In this document: positions 7,027 through 14,215 of the stretch, one piece after another | Numbering within the stretch: the first letter of the stretch is position 1 | Layout of the letters: every line of letters starts with the position of its first letter | Source: RAM1 sp040376925 | GTDB taxonomy: Bacteria > Pseudomonadota > Gammaproteobacteria > Burkholderiales > Burkholderiaceae_C | DNA length: 20,836 nucleotides | NCBI GenBank assembly: GCA_040376925.1 | Contig: JBEIPU010000063.1 | Span: 1-20,836, forward strand | Direction of reading: 5' to 3' | The notes under the pieces: generated by a model | What the model saw: only the letters and a program-made list of their open reading frames with translations | Database searches by the model: none | Told to the model about the DNA's origin: nothing | Position numbers and translations under genes: made by a program

Positions 7027-7768
7027 AGTCCTGCTGAGCGCCCGCAACCTGACCAAACGATTTGGCGGCCTGGCCGCCGTGAACGACGTGTCGGTGGACC
7101 TGTGGCGCGACCGCATCCATGCGGTGATCGGCCCCAACGGCGCGGGCAAATCCACGCTGACCAACCTGCTGTCGGGTGACCTGCCGCCCACGGCCGGCAC
7201 GGTCACGCTGGGCGGCGCCGACGTCACCGGCCACAAGCCCGAGAAAATTTCGCGCGGCGGGCTGGGCCGCAGCTACCAGAAGACCAACATCTTCCTGCCC
7301 TTCACCGTGTGGGACAACGTGCGCCTGGCCGCGCAGTCACGCGCGCCCCAGGCCTGGCGCTGGCTCAGCCGCGCCGGCAACTTTGCCCAGACCAACGAGC
7401 GGGCTGAACGCGCGATGGAGCTGGCCGGCCTGACGCCCCGGCGCGACGCCGTGGCGGGCACCATCAGCCATGGCGAGCAGCGCCAGCTGGAAATCGCCAT
7501 GACGCTGGCCACCGAGCCGCAGGTGCTGCTGCTGGACGAACCCCTGGCCGGCATGGGTGTGGCAGAAGCCGAGCGCATGGTACAGCTGCTGCTCAAGCTC
7601 AAGCAGGCCCACGCGATGATGCTGGTGGAGCACGACATGGATGCGGTGTTTGCCTTGGCTGATCATTTGACAGTGATGGTCAATGGGCAGGTTATTGCGA
7701 GTGGGTCGCCTGCTGCTGTTCGTGGTGATGCTGCTGTTCAGGCGGCGTACCTTGGTGAGGAGCACTGA
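7016..7768 (+). CDS. ABC transporter ATP-binding protein, LivG family
   Basis: 250 aa cytoplasmic ATPase. Walker A GPNGAGKST is at residues 39-47, the signature is SHGEQRQLEIA (the LivG variant of LSGGQ), and Walker B LLLDEP is followed by the H-loop VEHDMD. It powers import through LivH/LivM. The start at 7016 overlaps livM. The final 39 codons (from 7649) switch to A/T-ending synonymous codons: 21 of 39 third positions are A or T, against 6 of the 43 codons just before, although the protein sequence remains normal for the family. This shift abuts a block of palindromic elements. LivF, normally adjacent, is 570 bp further on. Confidence 0.93.
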   Translation: MTNEVLLSARNLTKRFGGLAAVNDVSVDLWRDRIHAVIGPNGAGKSTLTNLLSGDLPPTAGTVTLGGADVTGHKPEKISRGGLGRSYQKTNIFLPFTVWDNVRLAAQSRAPQAWRWLSRAGNFAQTNERAERAMELAGLTPRRDAVAGTISHGEQRQLEIAMTLATEPQVLLLDEPLAGMGVAEAERMVQLLLKLKQAHAMMLVEHDMDAVFALADHLTVMVNGQVIASGSPAAVRGDAAVQAAYLGEEH

Positions 7769-7790
7769 CGTGGCTTTGTTTGCTCTCGCT

Positions 7791-8028
7791 GGGCTTGGCG
7801 GCGGGCGGTGTGCGGCGGGGCTCATACTGGGGCGGTCTACGCTTCGCTTCGACTCCGCTGCGATGCTCGGGGGTCGGTCGCGCCGCGGAACTCGCTACGC
7901 GCTGCGCGCTACGCTCAAACAGCCGCGGCGAGCATGTCACGTCGCGCGCTTGCGCGCGCCGACACTCCCCCCTGTGCTTCTCGCCGCCCCAGAAATCGCC
8001 CCGCCGCACACCGCCCGCCGCCAAGCCC
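7791..8028. repeat. Palindromic intergenic element A (45-bp terminal inverted repeats, 148-bp core)
   Basis: The arms 7791-7835 and 7984-8028 are inverted copies matching at 41 of 45 positions, with a perfect 31-bp outer block (7791-7821 against 7998-8028). The 148-bp core (7836-7983) is rich in GCGCGC and contains several small palindromes. It has clear inverted similarity to the core of element B, for example TCGGTCGCGCCGCGGAACTC from 7874 and GCGCGCCGACACTC ending near 7967. No convincing coding frame is present. The arms share no obvious sequence with those of element B. The whole could fold into a long GC-rich hairpin in RNA or extrude as a cruciform in DNA. Confidence 0.85.
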
Positions 8029-8076
8029 GGACCCCGGCACGCCACCAGTTGCAAGCCAACATCGCTGCTGCGAAGT

Positions 8077-8308
8077 CACGGCTGGGGGCGCACCGGCCTG
8101 GGGGCGCCTCTAAAGCGCCGAGCAGCGCAAGGGTGAGTGTCGGCGCGCGCAGCGCGCTTCGTGCTCTGACTCGCTGCGGCTGTCTGAGCGGAGCGCGCAA
8201 AGCGCGCGCAGCGAGTTCCGCAGCGCGACCGAACCCTGAGCAGCGCAGGGCAGTCGCCAAAGGCGACCGCTTTAGTGAAGCCCCCAGGCCGGTGCGCCCC
8301 CAGCCGTG
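8077..8308. repeat. Palindromic intergenic element B (41-bp terminal inverted repeats, 150-bp core in opposite orientation)
   Basis: The arms 8077-8117 and 8268-8308 match in inverted orientation at 38 of 41 positions, with a perfect 29-bp outer block (8077-8105 against 8280-8308); weaker matching continues to 8071 and 8314. The 150-bp core (8118-8267), read on the minus strand, aligns with the core of element A: both contain TCGGTCGCGC(C/T)GCGGAACTC, CGCTCA(A/G)ACAGCCGC and GCGCGCCGACACTC in the same order. It ends 30 bp before the livF ATG, so the livF ribosome binding region lies immediately outside the element. Copy number elsewhere cannot be judged from this window. Confidence 0.85.
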
Positions 8309-8338
8309 GCTTTGCCGCGAGGTACAGGACAGCACCCC

Positions 8339-9052
8339 ATGACCGAACAACTCATCGACGCCAAAGGCCTGCAAACCTACTACGGCGCAAGCCACATCCT
8401 GCGCGGCATCGACTTTGCTGTGGCAAGAGGCGAAACCATTGGCCTGATGGGCCGCAACGGCATGGGCAAGAGCACCCTGCTCAAGAGCCTGATGGGTTTG
8501 GTCAAACCGCGTGGCGGCACGGTGCACATCATGGGTCGTGACATGACAGGCCGCGCACCGTACGAGATTGCCCAGCTGGGCATTGCCTATGTGCCCGAGG
8601 GCCGCGGCATTTTCGGGAACCTGAGCGTGGTGGAGAACCTCAAGATGGCGGCGCGCCCCGGCACCCGCGGGCAAAAGGACTGGACCTACGACCGCGTGCT
8701 GGACACTTTCCCCCGCCTGAAGGAACGCCTGGGCCACGGCGGCCAGCAGCTGTCAGGCGGCGAGCAGCAGATGCTGACCATTGGCCGCGCGCTGATGACC
8801 AACCCCGACGTGCTGATCCTGGACGAAGCCACCGAAGGCCTGGCGCCGCTGATCGCGCGCGAGATCTGGCGCATCTGCGGCGTGATCCGCGAATCGGGCA
8901 TCAGCAGCGTCATCGTGGACAAGAACTGGAAACACGTGACCCAGATCACCGACCGCAATGTGATCCTGGTCAAGGGTGAAGTGGTGTTTGCCGGCACCTC
9001 GGCCGAACTGCACGCCCAGCCGCAGTTGCTGGAACAGTACCTGGGCGTTTGA
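8339..9052 (+). CDS. ABC transporter ATP-binding protein, LivF family
   Basis: 237 aa cytoplasmic ATPase. Walker A GRNGMGKST is at residues 38-46, the signature LSGGEQQML follows, and Walker B is LILDEATEGLAP, all LivF-like. The second ATPase is needed with LivG for a complete importer, so this closes the LivK-H-M-G-F set in the window. The ATG at 8339 fits family length; an in-frame ATG at 8306 lies in the preceding repeat and adds 11 unrelated residues. Only a weak purine-rich binding site (around 8320-8332) is visible. The gene is displaced from livG by two palindromic elements, so its expression may depend on read-through or on a promoter not evident here. Confidence 0.92.
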   Translation: MTEQLIDAKGLQTYYGASHILRGIDFAVARGETIGLMGRNGMGKSTLLKSLMGLVKPRGGTVHIMGRDMTGRAPYEIAQLGIAYVPEGRGIFGNLSVVENLKMAARPGTRGQKDWTYDRVLDTFPRLKERLGHGGQQLSGGEQQMLTIGRALMTNPDVLILDEATEGLAPLIAREIWRICGVIRESGISSVIVDKNWKHVTQITDRNVILVKGEVVFAGTSAELHAQPQLLEQYLGV

Positions 9053-9074
9053 ACCGGTCCCGTCGCCCGGTGCG

Positions 9075-9878
9075 CTAGCGTGATGCCGCGCCACGCGCCG
9101 GCTCGAGCGGCAATGTGATCGCCGCGGAAGACAGATCCCCCAAGGTCGGGAAACTGCGCACCATGTGCAGCTGACGCTGCGCATCACGGCGGATGACAAA
9201 CAGCCCCGTCTCCTGAACCATGCCGAGCTTCAGCCAGGCGGCCCCGGACGCAAACAGGTCCAGGTGATTGCGCAGGGTGTTCTCGTGGGCGGTGATCACC
9301 GTGTTGGTCCCCGCTTGTATGGGGATGTCGCGCAGCAACGTGCCCAGTGCGTCCTTGAACGCCTGGGCGTTGGACGGATTGGTTACCGGGGTATGGGCCA
9401 GCGCCATGTGCATGCTGTCGATGCGGCCAAACGCCAGTTGGGCCGTCTGGCGCGCACGGCACACCGGACTGGCCGCCACATGACCGACCGGAATGGCGCC
9501 CAGCGCCAGCGTGGCGCCGATCATGCGCGCCTCTTCCTTGCCCTGCGGGGTCAGGCACACAGCGTCACGGTAGCCCGACTGTGACGCGTCCTGGCCCGTG
9601 GCCAGCTCGTGCACATCAAAAGCGATGACCGAGTCCCATTTCTGGCGCTGGCCGTGGCGAAAGTACAGGATGTAGCCGCCCTGGCGCAGCATGCGCGCCA
9701 GCTCGTGGGGCGCCGGGCCCTGGGGCCCGTCCGCCAGGCCAGTCGCTGCCGGCGCTGCCGGGTTGTCAAGGCGCTCCTGCCAGGCGCGGCTGGCCAGCGC
9801 CACGGCGGCCACCACTGCTGCGCCCGCCAGGAAGGCAAGCAGCGCCTGGGTGCGGCTATGCTTTGGCTGTGTCGTCAT
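9075..9878 (-). CDS. Membrane-anchored histidine phosphatase family protein
   Basis: 267 aa. An N-terminal hydrophobic segment (about residues 12-30, LLAFLAGAAVVAAVALA) suggests a membrane anchor or uncleaved signal, placing the catalytic domain in the periplasm. The phosphatase domain shows the catalytic RHG motif (YFRHGQ, near residue 75), the arginine-bearing SPVCRARQTA segment and the second histidine in ITAHENTL. This is the branch 1 histidine phosphatase layout. The substrate cannot be assigned. It converges with livF (22-nt gap) and is divergent from the histidine kinase gene. Confidence 0.82.
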   Translation of the reverse strand: MTTQPKHSRTQALLAFLAGAAVVAAVALASRAWQERLDNPAAPAATGLADGPQGPAPHELARMLRQGGYILYFRHGQRQKWDSVIAFDVHELATGQDASQSGYRDAVCLTPQGKEEARMIGATLALGAIPVGHVAASPVCRARQTAQLAFGRIDSMHMALAHTPVTNPSNAQAFKDALGTLLRDIPIQAGTNTVITAHENTLRNHLDLFASGAAWLKLGMVQETGLFVIRRDAQRQLHMVRSFPTLGDLSSAAITLPLEPARGAASR

Positions 9879-9984
9879 CGCAATCCCCTGTCATGAATAC
9901 TGTTTCCAGCTTAATGCCGCTGCCCGCTGCGGGCTTGATCTGCGTCATCCCCACGCCGCATCGCGGCCGCGGCGGGCGGGCGCC
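9879..9984. other. Divergent intergenic region with no clear regulatory signal
   Basis: This 106-bp gap separates the divergent phosphatase and kinase genes, so it must carry both 5' regions. I see a small GCCCGC/GCGGGC hairpin near 9921-9935 and GC-rich sequence before the kinase ATG, but no convincing promoter hexamers or ribosome binding sites. Confidence 0.4.
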
Positions 9985-12132
9985 ATGCTAGACACACCCC
10001 GCCGCATCCTGCTGGCCGCCGTCAGCCTCGTGCTGGCGGGCTGCCTGGCGGCCATCCTGTATGCGTTGTCGCAGCCGTCCATGGGCTTGCGGCTGGTGCC
10101 CTATGTGGCAGAGGGTGCCGAAGTCGCCCGCCACCTGCGCATTGCGCAAAGCCCCGCCGGCGGCCCGCCGGTGGGCGCACTGGCCGTGCGCCTGCAGGGC
10201 GCACGCGATGCGGTCGACCTGCAGGCCCAGGACCTGATCGAAGAGCCCGATTTCATCGACAGCTACGCCGACATGGACGCCTTCTTTGCGCGCCAGACGC
10301 GGCTGGCAACCTTGATGAAGGAACCCCGGCTGGTACTGCACTGGCAGGCAGCGCCCGGCGCACCGGCGCTGACATCCACGCTCACCGTCTCGCCCCAGCG
10401 CAATCCGTCATCACTGCCGCTGGTGTTCTGGTTCCAGCTGTTCGCCGGCGCGGCCAGCCTGCTGATCGGCGCCTGGGTGTTTGCGCTGCGGCCCAGCGAC
10501 TGGGGCCCGCGCATGCTGGCCGCCTGCGGGCTGGCGTTTCCGCTGTCCACCATGACGGCCGCGGTTTACAGCACGCGCGAGCTGGCCATTGACGGCACGG
10601 TGTTCCGCTGGCTGTCCACGGCCAACCACACCGGTGCGCTGATGTTTGGCTGCGGGCTGGTCGCCATTTTCCTGACGCACCCGCGGCTGCTGGTGCGCCC
10701 GCGCTGGCTGCTGCTGCTGCCGCTCGTGTTTGGCATCTGGCAGCTGGCCGATACCTTCCGCTGGGCGGCCGACCAAGACTGGGGCGCGCGCATTCCCATC
10801 ATGACCGAGATGCTGCTGGCCATTGTGTTGGCGGTGGTGCAGTGGCGCCGCAGCCGCGGCCAGCCGGCCGAGCGGGCCGCGCTGCGCTGGCTGGCGCTGT
10901 CGGCGCTTGTGGGTTGCGGCATGTTCGTGCTGATGGTGGTGTCGGTGGGCGTGTTCGGCCTGTTCCCGCCGCTGGAGCAGGGCTATGCCTTCGGCTTTTT
11001 CCTGATCATGTTCTTTGGCCTGGCGCTGGGCGTGGGCCGCTACCGGCTGTTTGAGCTGGACGAATGGGCCTACCGCGTGCTGCTGTGGGCGGCCGGCGTG
11101 GCGCTGGTGGTGGTGATCGACGCGGTGCTGGTGCTGTGGCTGCGCTGGAACGCCACGCTGTCGCTGGGCACCACGCTGCTGGTGTGCGGCGCCCTGTACT
11201 TCCCGGCGCGGCAATGGCTGTGGGGCCGGCTGGTGGAGCGCGGCAACGCCAGCGTGGACCAGATGCTGCCCGAGCTGGTGCGCATTGCATTCTCGCCGTC
11301 CGCCGCCGAGCGCGAGCGGCTGTGGGCAGCCGCGCTGCAGCGCCTGTTCAACCCGCTCAAGAGCACCGCCGACGACGGCCCCGCCCTCACCCGTCCCGCG
11401 CTGGCCGACGACGGCCTGGCGCTGCGCCTGCCCGCCAGCGGCGGCGTGGGCGCGCGCGTGCTGCGCTACCGCGACCACGGCAAGCGCCTGTTTTCGGGCC
11501 GCGACGTGGAGTTCACCGCGTCGCTGTGCATGCTGATGGACCAGGCCGCCGAGGGCCGCGACGCGCATGAGCGCGGCATCCGCGAGGAGCGCATGCGCGT
11601 GGCACGCGACATGCACGACGACATCGGCGCCAAGCTGCTGACACTGCTGCACATTGACGACCCCCAGCGGCAAAAGCCCTTGCTGCGCGAGGCCATGACC
11701 CAGCTGCGCAGCATCGTGCGCGGGCTGGCCGGCCAGGCCCAGCAGTTTGACGACTTCATGGCCGACCTGCGGCATGTGTCGATGGAGCGCGCCCAGGCCG
11801 CGGGCGTGGCGCTGCACTGGCAGGCCGAACTGGACCCGGCGCCGGGGCTGACCGCCCGCCAGCAGTACCAGCTGCGCGCCGCGCTCAATGAGGCGCTAAG
11901 CAATGCGCTGCGCCACGCACAGGCGCGCAACGTCCATGTGGGCTGGCAGCTGGCCGACGGGACCCTCACGGTGGTGCTGGCCGACGATGGCACGGGCATG
12001 CCGGCGGCATCCACGCCAGGCCTGGGCCTGGACAGCATCCGCACGCGCATGCAGGAAATCGGCGGCACCGCCGTCTGGGATCAACCCGCAACCGGCGGCA
12101 CATCGGTGCGGCTGGGGCTGGCGTTGGCCTGA
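9985..12132 (+). CDS. Multi-spanning membrane sensor histidine kinase (NarL/DesK-type, HisKA_3)
   Basis: 715 aa. Residues about 8-28 form a first membrane span, followed by an extracytoplasmic region to about residue 145. Then come eight or nine hydrophobic spans to about residue 410. The cytoplasmic part has the dimerisation and phosphoacceptor motif ARDMHDDIGAKLLTLLH, with the presumed phosphorylated His544. The HATPase_c domain follows, with NEALSNALRHA (N-box, from residue 635), DDGTGMP (about 667) and GLGLDSIRTRM. These features define the HPK7 group that partners LuxR-type response regulators. No response regulator is adjacent: the next gene is a convergent IclR regulator. The ATG at 9985 is the only in-frame ATG outside the divergent gene; no clear Shine-Dalgarno precedes it. 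The signal sensed is unknown. Confidence 0.88.
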   Translation: MLDTPRRILLAAVSLVLAGCLAAILYALSQPSMGLRLVPYVAEGAEVARHLRIAQSPAGGPPVGALAVRLQGARDAVDLQAQDLIEEPDFIDSYADMDAFFARQTRLATLMKEPRLVLHWQAAPGAPALTSTLTVSPQRNPSSLPLVFWFQLFAGAASLLIGAWVFALRPSDWGPRMLAACGLAFPLSTMTAAVYSTRELAIDGTVFRWLSTANHTGALMFGCGLVAIFLTHPRLLVRPRWLLLLPLVFGIWQLADTFRWAADQDWGARIPIMTEMLLAIVLAVVQWRRSRGQPAERAALRWLALSALVGCGMFVLMVVSVGVFGLFPPLEQGYAFGFFLIMFFGLALGVGRYRLFELDEWAYRVLLWAAGVALVVVIDAVLVLWLRWNATLSLGTTLLVCGALYFPARQWLWGRLVERGNASVDQMLPELVRIAFSPSAAERERLWAAALQRLFNPLKSTADDGPALTRPALADDGLALRLPASGGVGARVLRYRDHGKRLFSGRDVEFTASLCMLMDQAAEGRDAHERGIREERMRVARDMHDDIGAKLLTLLHIDDPQRQKPLLREAMTQLRSIVRGLAGQAQQFDDFMADLRHVSMERAQAAGVALHWQAELDPAPGLTARQQYQLRAALNEALSNALRHAQARNVHVGWQLADGTLTVVLADDGTGMPAASTPGLGLDSIRTRMQEIGGTAVWDQPATGGTSVRLGLALA

Positions 12133-12142
12133 ACGCCGTCGG

Positions 12143-12916
12143 TTACAGCAACGGGCGCAGCTCGCGCGCGGCCTCCAGCAGCGCGGGCAGCAGCGCCCGC
12201 TGCACGGTGGCGGGCGCCAGGCGCTCGGGGGACGTCACCACATTCATGGCCGCCACCGTGCGCCCCTGCATGTTGCGCAGGGGAACCGCCAGCGCGTGCA
12301 CGCCGATCTCGTGTTCCTCATGGGCCACGCACCAGTCGTCCGCCCTGACCTGGTCAATCAGGGCGCGAAACGCGCGCGGCTCGGTCACGGTGCGCGGCGT
12401 CAAACGGGCCAGCGCGCGGGCGCCCGTGCCGTCACCCTTCATCCAGGTGTTGAAGTCGCTGCGCGACTTGGCCGCCAGCAGCACGCGGCCCGTGGACGTG
12501 GCGTGCGCGGGCAGCCGCGCGCCCAGGTGCAGGCCGTAGGCCAGCACCGCGTTCGACCCGCTGCGCGCCACGATCACCACCTCGGTGCCGTCCAGCACAA
12601 CGGCCGACACCGGGTCACCCAGCTGGGCCGCCAGCCGGTTCAGCGTGGGCTGCAGCAGGCGCGGCAGCCTTGCAGACGCCAGGTAGCTGCCTGAAAAACG
12701 CAGCACCTTGGGCGACAGCCAGAAGTAGCTGCCGTCCGACTCCAGGTAGCCCAGATGGGCCAGCGTGAGCAGATGGCGCCGCGCGGCGGCGCGCGTGATG
12801 CCCGCGCGCTGCGCGGCCAGCGTGGCGTTCAGGCGCTGGCGCTCCGTGTCAAAGCTTTCCAGCACCGACATGCCCTTGGCCATGCCCTCAATGAAATCTG
12901 CCCTGGCGATCGTCAT
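12143..12916 (-). CDS. pobR: IclR family transcriptional regulator, probable PobR-type
   Basis: 257 aa from the ATG at 12916. The N-terminus FIEGMAKGMSVLESFD and the winged helix (ATLAAQRAGITRAAARRHLL, then GYLESDG) are typical of the PcaU/PobR/PcaR branch of IclR regulators. The C-terminal effector-binding domain includes VVLDGTEVVIVARS and ARLPAHATSTGRVLLAA. Divergent placement from pobA implies that it controls 4-hydroxybenzoate hydroxylation, normally as an activator responding to 4-hydroxybenzoate. An upstream in-frame ATG at 12988 would extend the protein through the putative operator and is less likely. The chosen ATG lacks a visible Shine-Dalgarno. Family assignment is firm; the pobR role is inferred from the neighbour and the operator. 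Confidence 0.85.
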   Translation of the reverse strand: MTIARADFIEGMAKGMSVLESFDTERQRLNATLAAQRAGITRAAARRHLLTLAHLGYLESDGSYFWLSPKVLRFSGSYLASARLPRLLQPTLNRLAAQLGDPVSAVVLDGTEVVIVARSGSNAVLAYGLHLGARLPAHATSTGRVLLAAKSRSDFNTWMKGDGTGARALARLTPRTVTEPRAFRALIDQVRADDWCVAHEEHEIGVHALAVPLRNMQGRTVAAMNVVTSPERLAPATVQRALLPALLEAARELRPLL

Positions 12917-12953
12917 TGCGCGATCATCGCACAGCTTGGGCGAACATCGCACA
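12917..12953. promoter_or_regulatory. Putative IclR (PobR/PcaR-like) operator: 14-bp direct repeat plus partial palindrome
   Basis: GCGATCATCGCACA (12920-12933) and GCGAACATCGCACA (12940-12953) match at 13 of 14 positions with a period of exactly 20 bp, about two helical turns. The first copy is also half of a palindrome, TGCG (12917-12920) with CGCA (12928-12931). From memory, the PcaR site is GTTCGATAATCGCAC; the first copy agrees with its CGATAATCGCAC part at 11 of 12 positions. PcaU/PobR sites are reported as a palindrome plus an extra direct half site, the arrangement seen here. It directly abuts the regulator's start codon, fitting autoregulation. Confidence 0.7.
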
Positions 12954-13024
12954 ATCCCCCGCCCGGGTACTGGCGGCACAGTCGCCACGCCCCTAGGCTA
13001 CGGGCACGACAACGGAGACTGCCC

Positions 13025-14206
13025 ATGACCCCCACCCGTACCCAGGTTGCCATCATTGGCGCCGGCCCGTCCGGCCTGCTGCTCGGCCAGTTGCTGCACA
13101 AGGCCGGCATTGACAACGTGATCCTGGAGCGCCAGAGCGGCGACTATGTGCTGGGGCGCATCCGCGCGGGCATCCTGGAGCAGATCACGGTGGACCTGCT
13201 GCACGAAGCCGGTGTGGGCGCCGGGGTAGACGGCGGCGGCACGGTGCACCACAGCATCGAGCTGGTGTTCGGCGGTGCGCGCCACGCCATCGACGTGCAC
13301 GGCCTGACCGGCGGCAAGGTGGTCACGGCCTACGGCCAGACCGAACTGACACGCGACCTGATGCAGGCCCGCACGGCCGCCGGCCTGCCCACCGTGTACG
13401 AGGCCGCCGATGTGACTTTGCACGACTTTGAAGGCGGCAAGCCGCGCGTGACCTGGCGCCACGGCGGGCAGACCCACACGCTGGAGTGCGACTTCATTGC
13501 CGGCTGCGACGGCTTTCATGGTGTGAGCCGCGCCAGCGTGAAAGACGCCGTGCGCGAGTACGAAAAGACCTACCCCTTTGGCTGGCTGGGCGTGCTGGCC
13601 GATGTGCCGCCGGTGTCGCCGCACGCCATCGTCTACGGCAACAGCGAGCGCGGCTTTTCGCTGTGCAGCATGCGCAGCCTGACGCGCAGCCGCTACTACG
13701 TGCAGTGCCCGCTGGACGACAAGGTTGAGCAATGGAGCGACCAGCGCTTCTGGGACGAACTGCGCCGCCGGCTGGACCCGGCCCTGGCCGAAGCCGTGAT
13801 TACCGGCCCCACGATTGAAAAAAGCATCGCCCCGCTGCGCAGCTTCGTGGCCGAGCCCATGCGCTTTGGCCGCCTGTTCCTGGCAGGCGACGCCGCGCAC
13901 ATCGTGCCGCCCACCGGCGCCAAGGGGCTGAACCTGGCCTCCAGCGACGTCAAGTACCTGTCGGGCGCGCTGATCGAGCACTACAGCGAACGAAGTGATG
14001 CAGGCCTGGACACCTATTCACAGCGCGCGCTGTCGCGCGTGTGGCGGGCCGAGCGCTTCAGCTGGTGGCTCACCACGCTGATGCACCGCTTCCCCGACAC
14101 CGACGGCTTCGGCCAGAAGCTGCAGGAAGCCGAGCTGGACTACCTGGTGCATTCGCGTGCCATGTCCACCGCGCTGGCGGAGAACTACGTGGGCCTGCCG
14201 CTGTAG
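13025..14206 (+). CDS. pobA: 4-hydroxybenzoate 3-monooxygenase (p-hydroxybenzoate hydroxylase)
   Basis: 393 aa, the usual family length. It is a flavoprotein that uses NADPH and O2 to hydroxylate 4-hydroxybenzoate to protocatechuate. The FAD-binding GAGPSG is at residues 12-17, followed by the DG motif CDGFHGVSR and the GD motif LFLAGDAAHIVPPTGAKGLN. The substrate region CSMRSLTRSRYYVQ matches the P. fluorescens enzyme around Ser212, Arg214, Arg220 and Tyr222 (with Met for Gln at one site), and YPFGWLGVLADVPP covers the Tyr201 area. GGAG at 13014-13017 precedes the ATG. Divergent to an IclR regulator and 9 nt upstream of a CoA-transferase-like gene. Confidence 0.96.
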   Translation: MTPTRTQVAIIGAGPSGLLLGQLLHKAGIDNVILERQSGDYVLGRIRAGILEQITVDLLHEAGVGAGVDGGGTVHHSIELVFGGARHAIDVHGLTGGKVVTAYGQTELTRDLMQARTAAGLPTVYEAADVTLHDFEGGKPRVTWRHGGQTHTLECDFIAGCDGFHGVSRASVKDAVREYEKTYPFGWLGVLADVPPVSPHAIVYGNSERGFSLCSMRSLTRSRYYVQCPLDDKVEQWSDQRFWDELRRRLDPALAEAVITGPTIEKSIAPLRSFVAEPMRFGRLFLAGDAAHIVPPTGAKGLNLASSDVKYLSGALIEHYSERSDAGLDTYSQRALSRVWRAERFSWWLTTLMHRFPDTDGFGQKLQEAELDYLVHSRAMSTALAENYVGLPL

Positions 14207-14215
14207 CATCGCGGC

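Noticed and set aside
7791..8314. CRISPR array or insertion sequence as explanation of the livG-livF repeats
   Set aside because: There are no regularly spaced short direct repeats and no transposase frame; the structure is two inverted palindromic units.
7683..8342. Open frames of 100-220 codons in the livG-livF gap on both strands
   Set aside because: They consist of translations of GC-rich palindromic repeats; Arg/Ala-rich, no consistent frame between the two repeat copies, no binding sites.
9053..9074. Terminator between livF and the convergent phosphatase gene
   Set aside because: Only a weak ACCGG/CCGGT pairing with no T-tract is present.
10411..11817. 468-codon minus-strand frame opposite the histidine kinase
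   Set aside because: Composition is dominated by Gln, His, Arg and Ala, as expected for antisense of a Leu/Ala-rich membrane protein; no domain seen.
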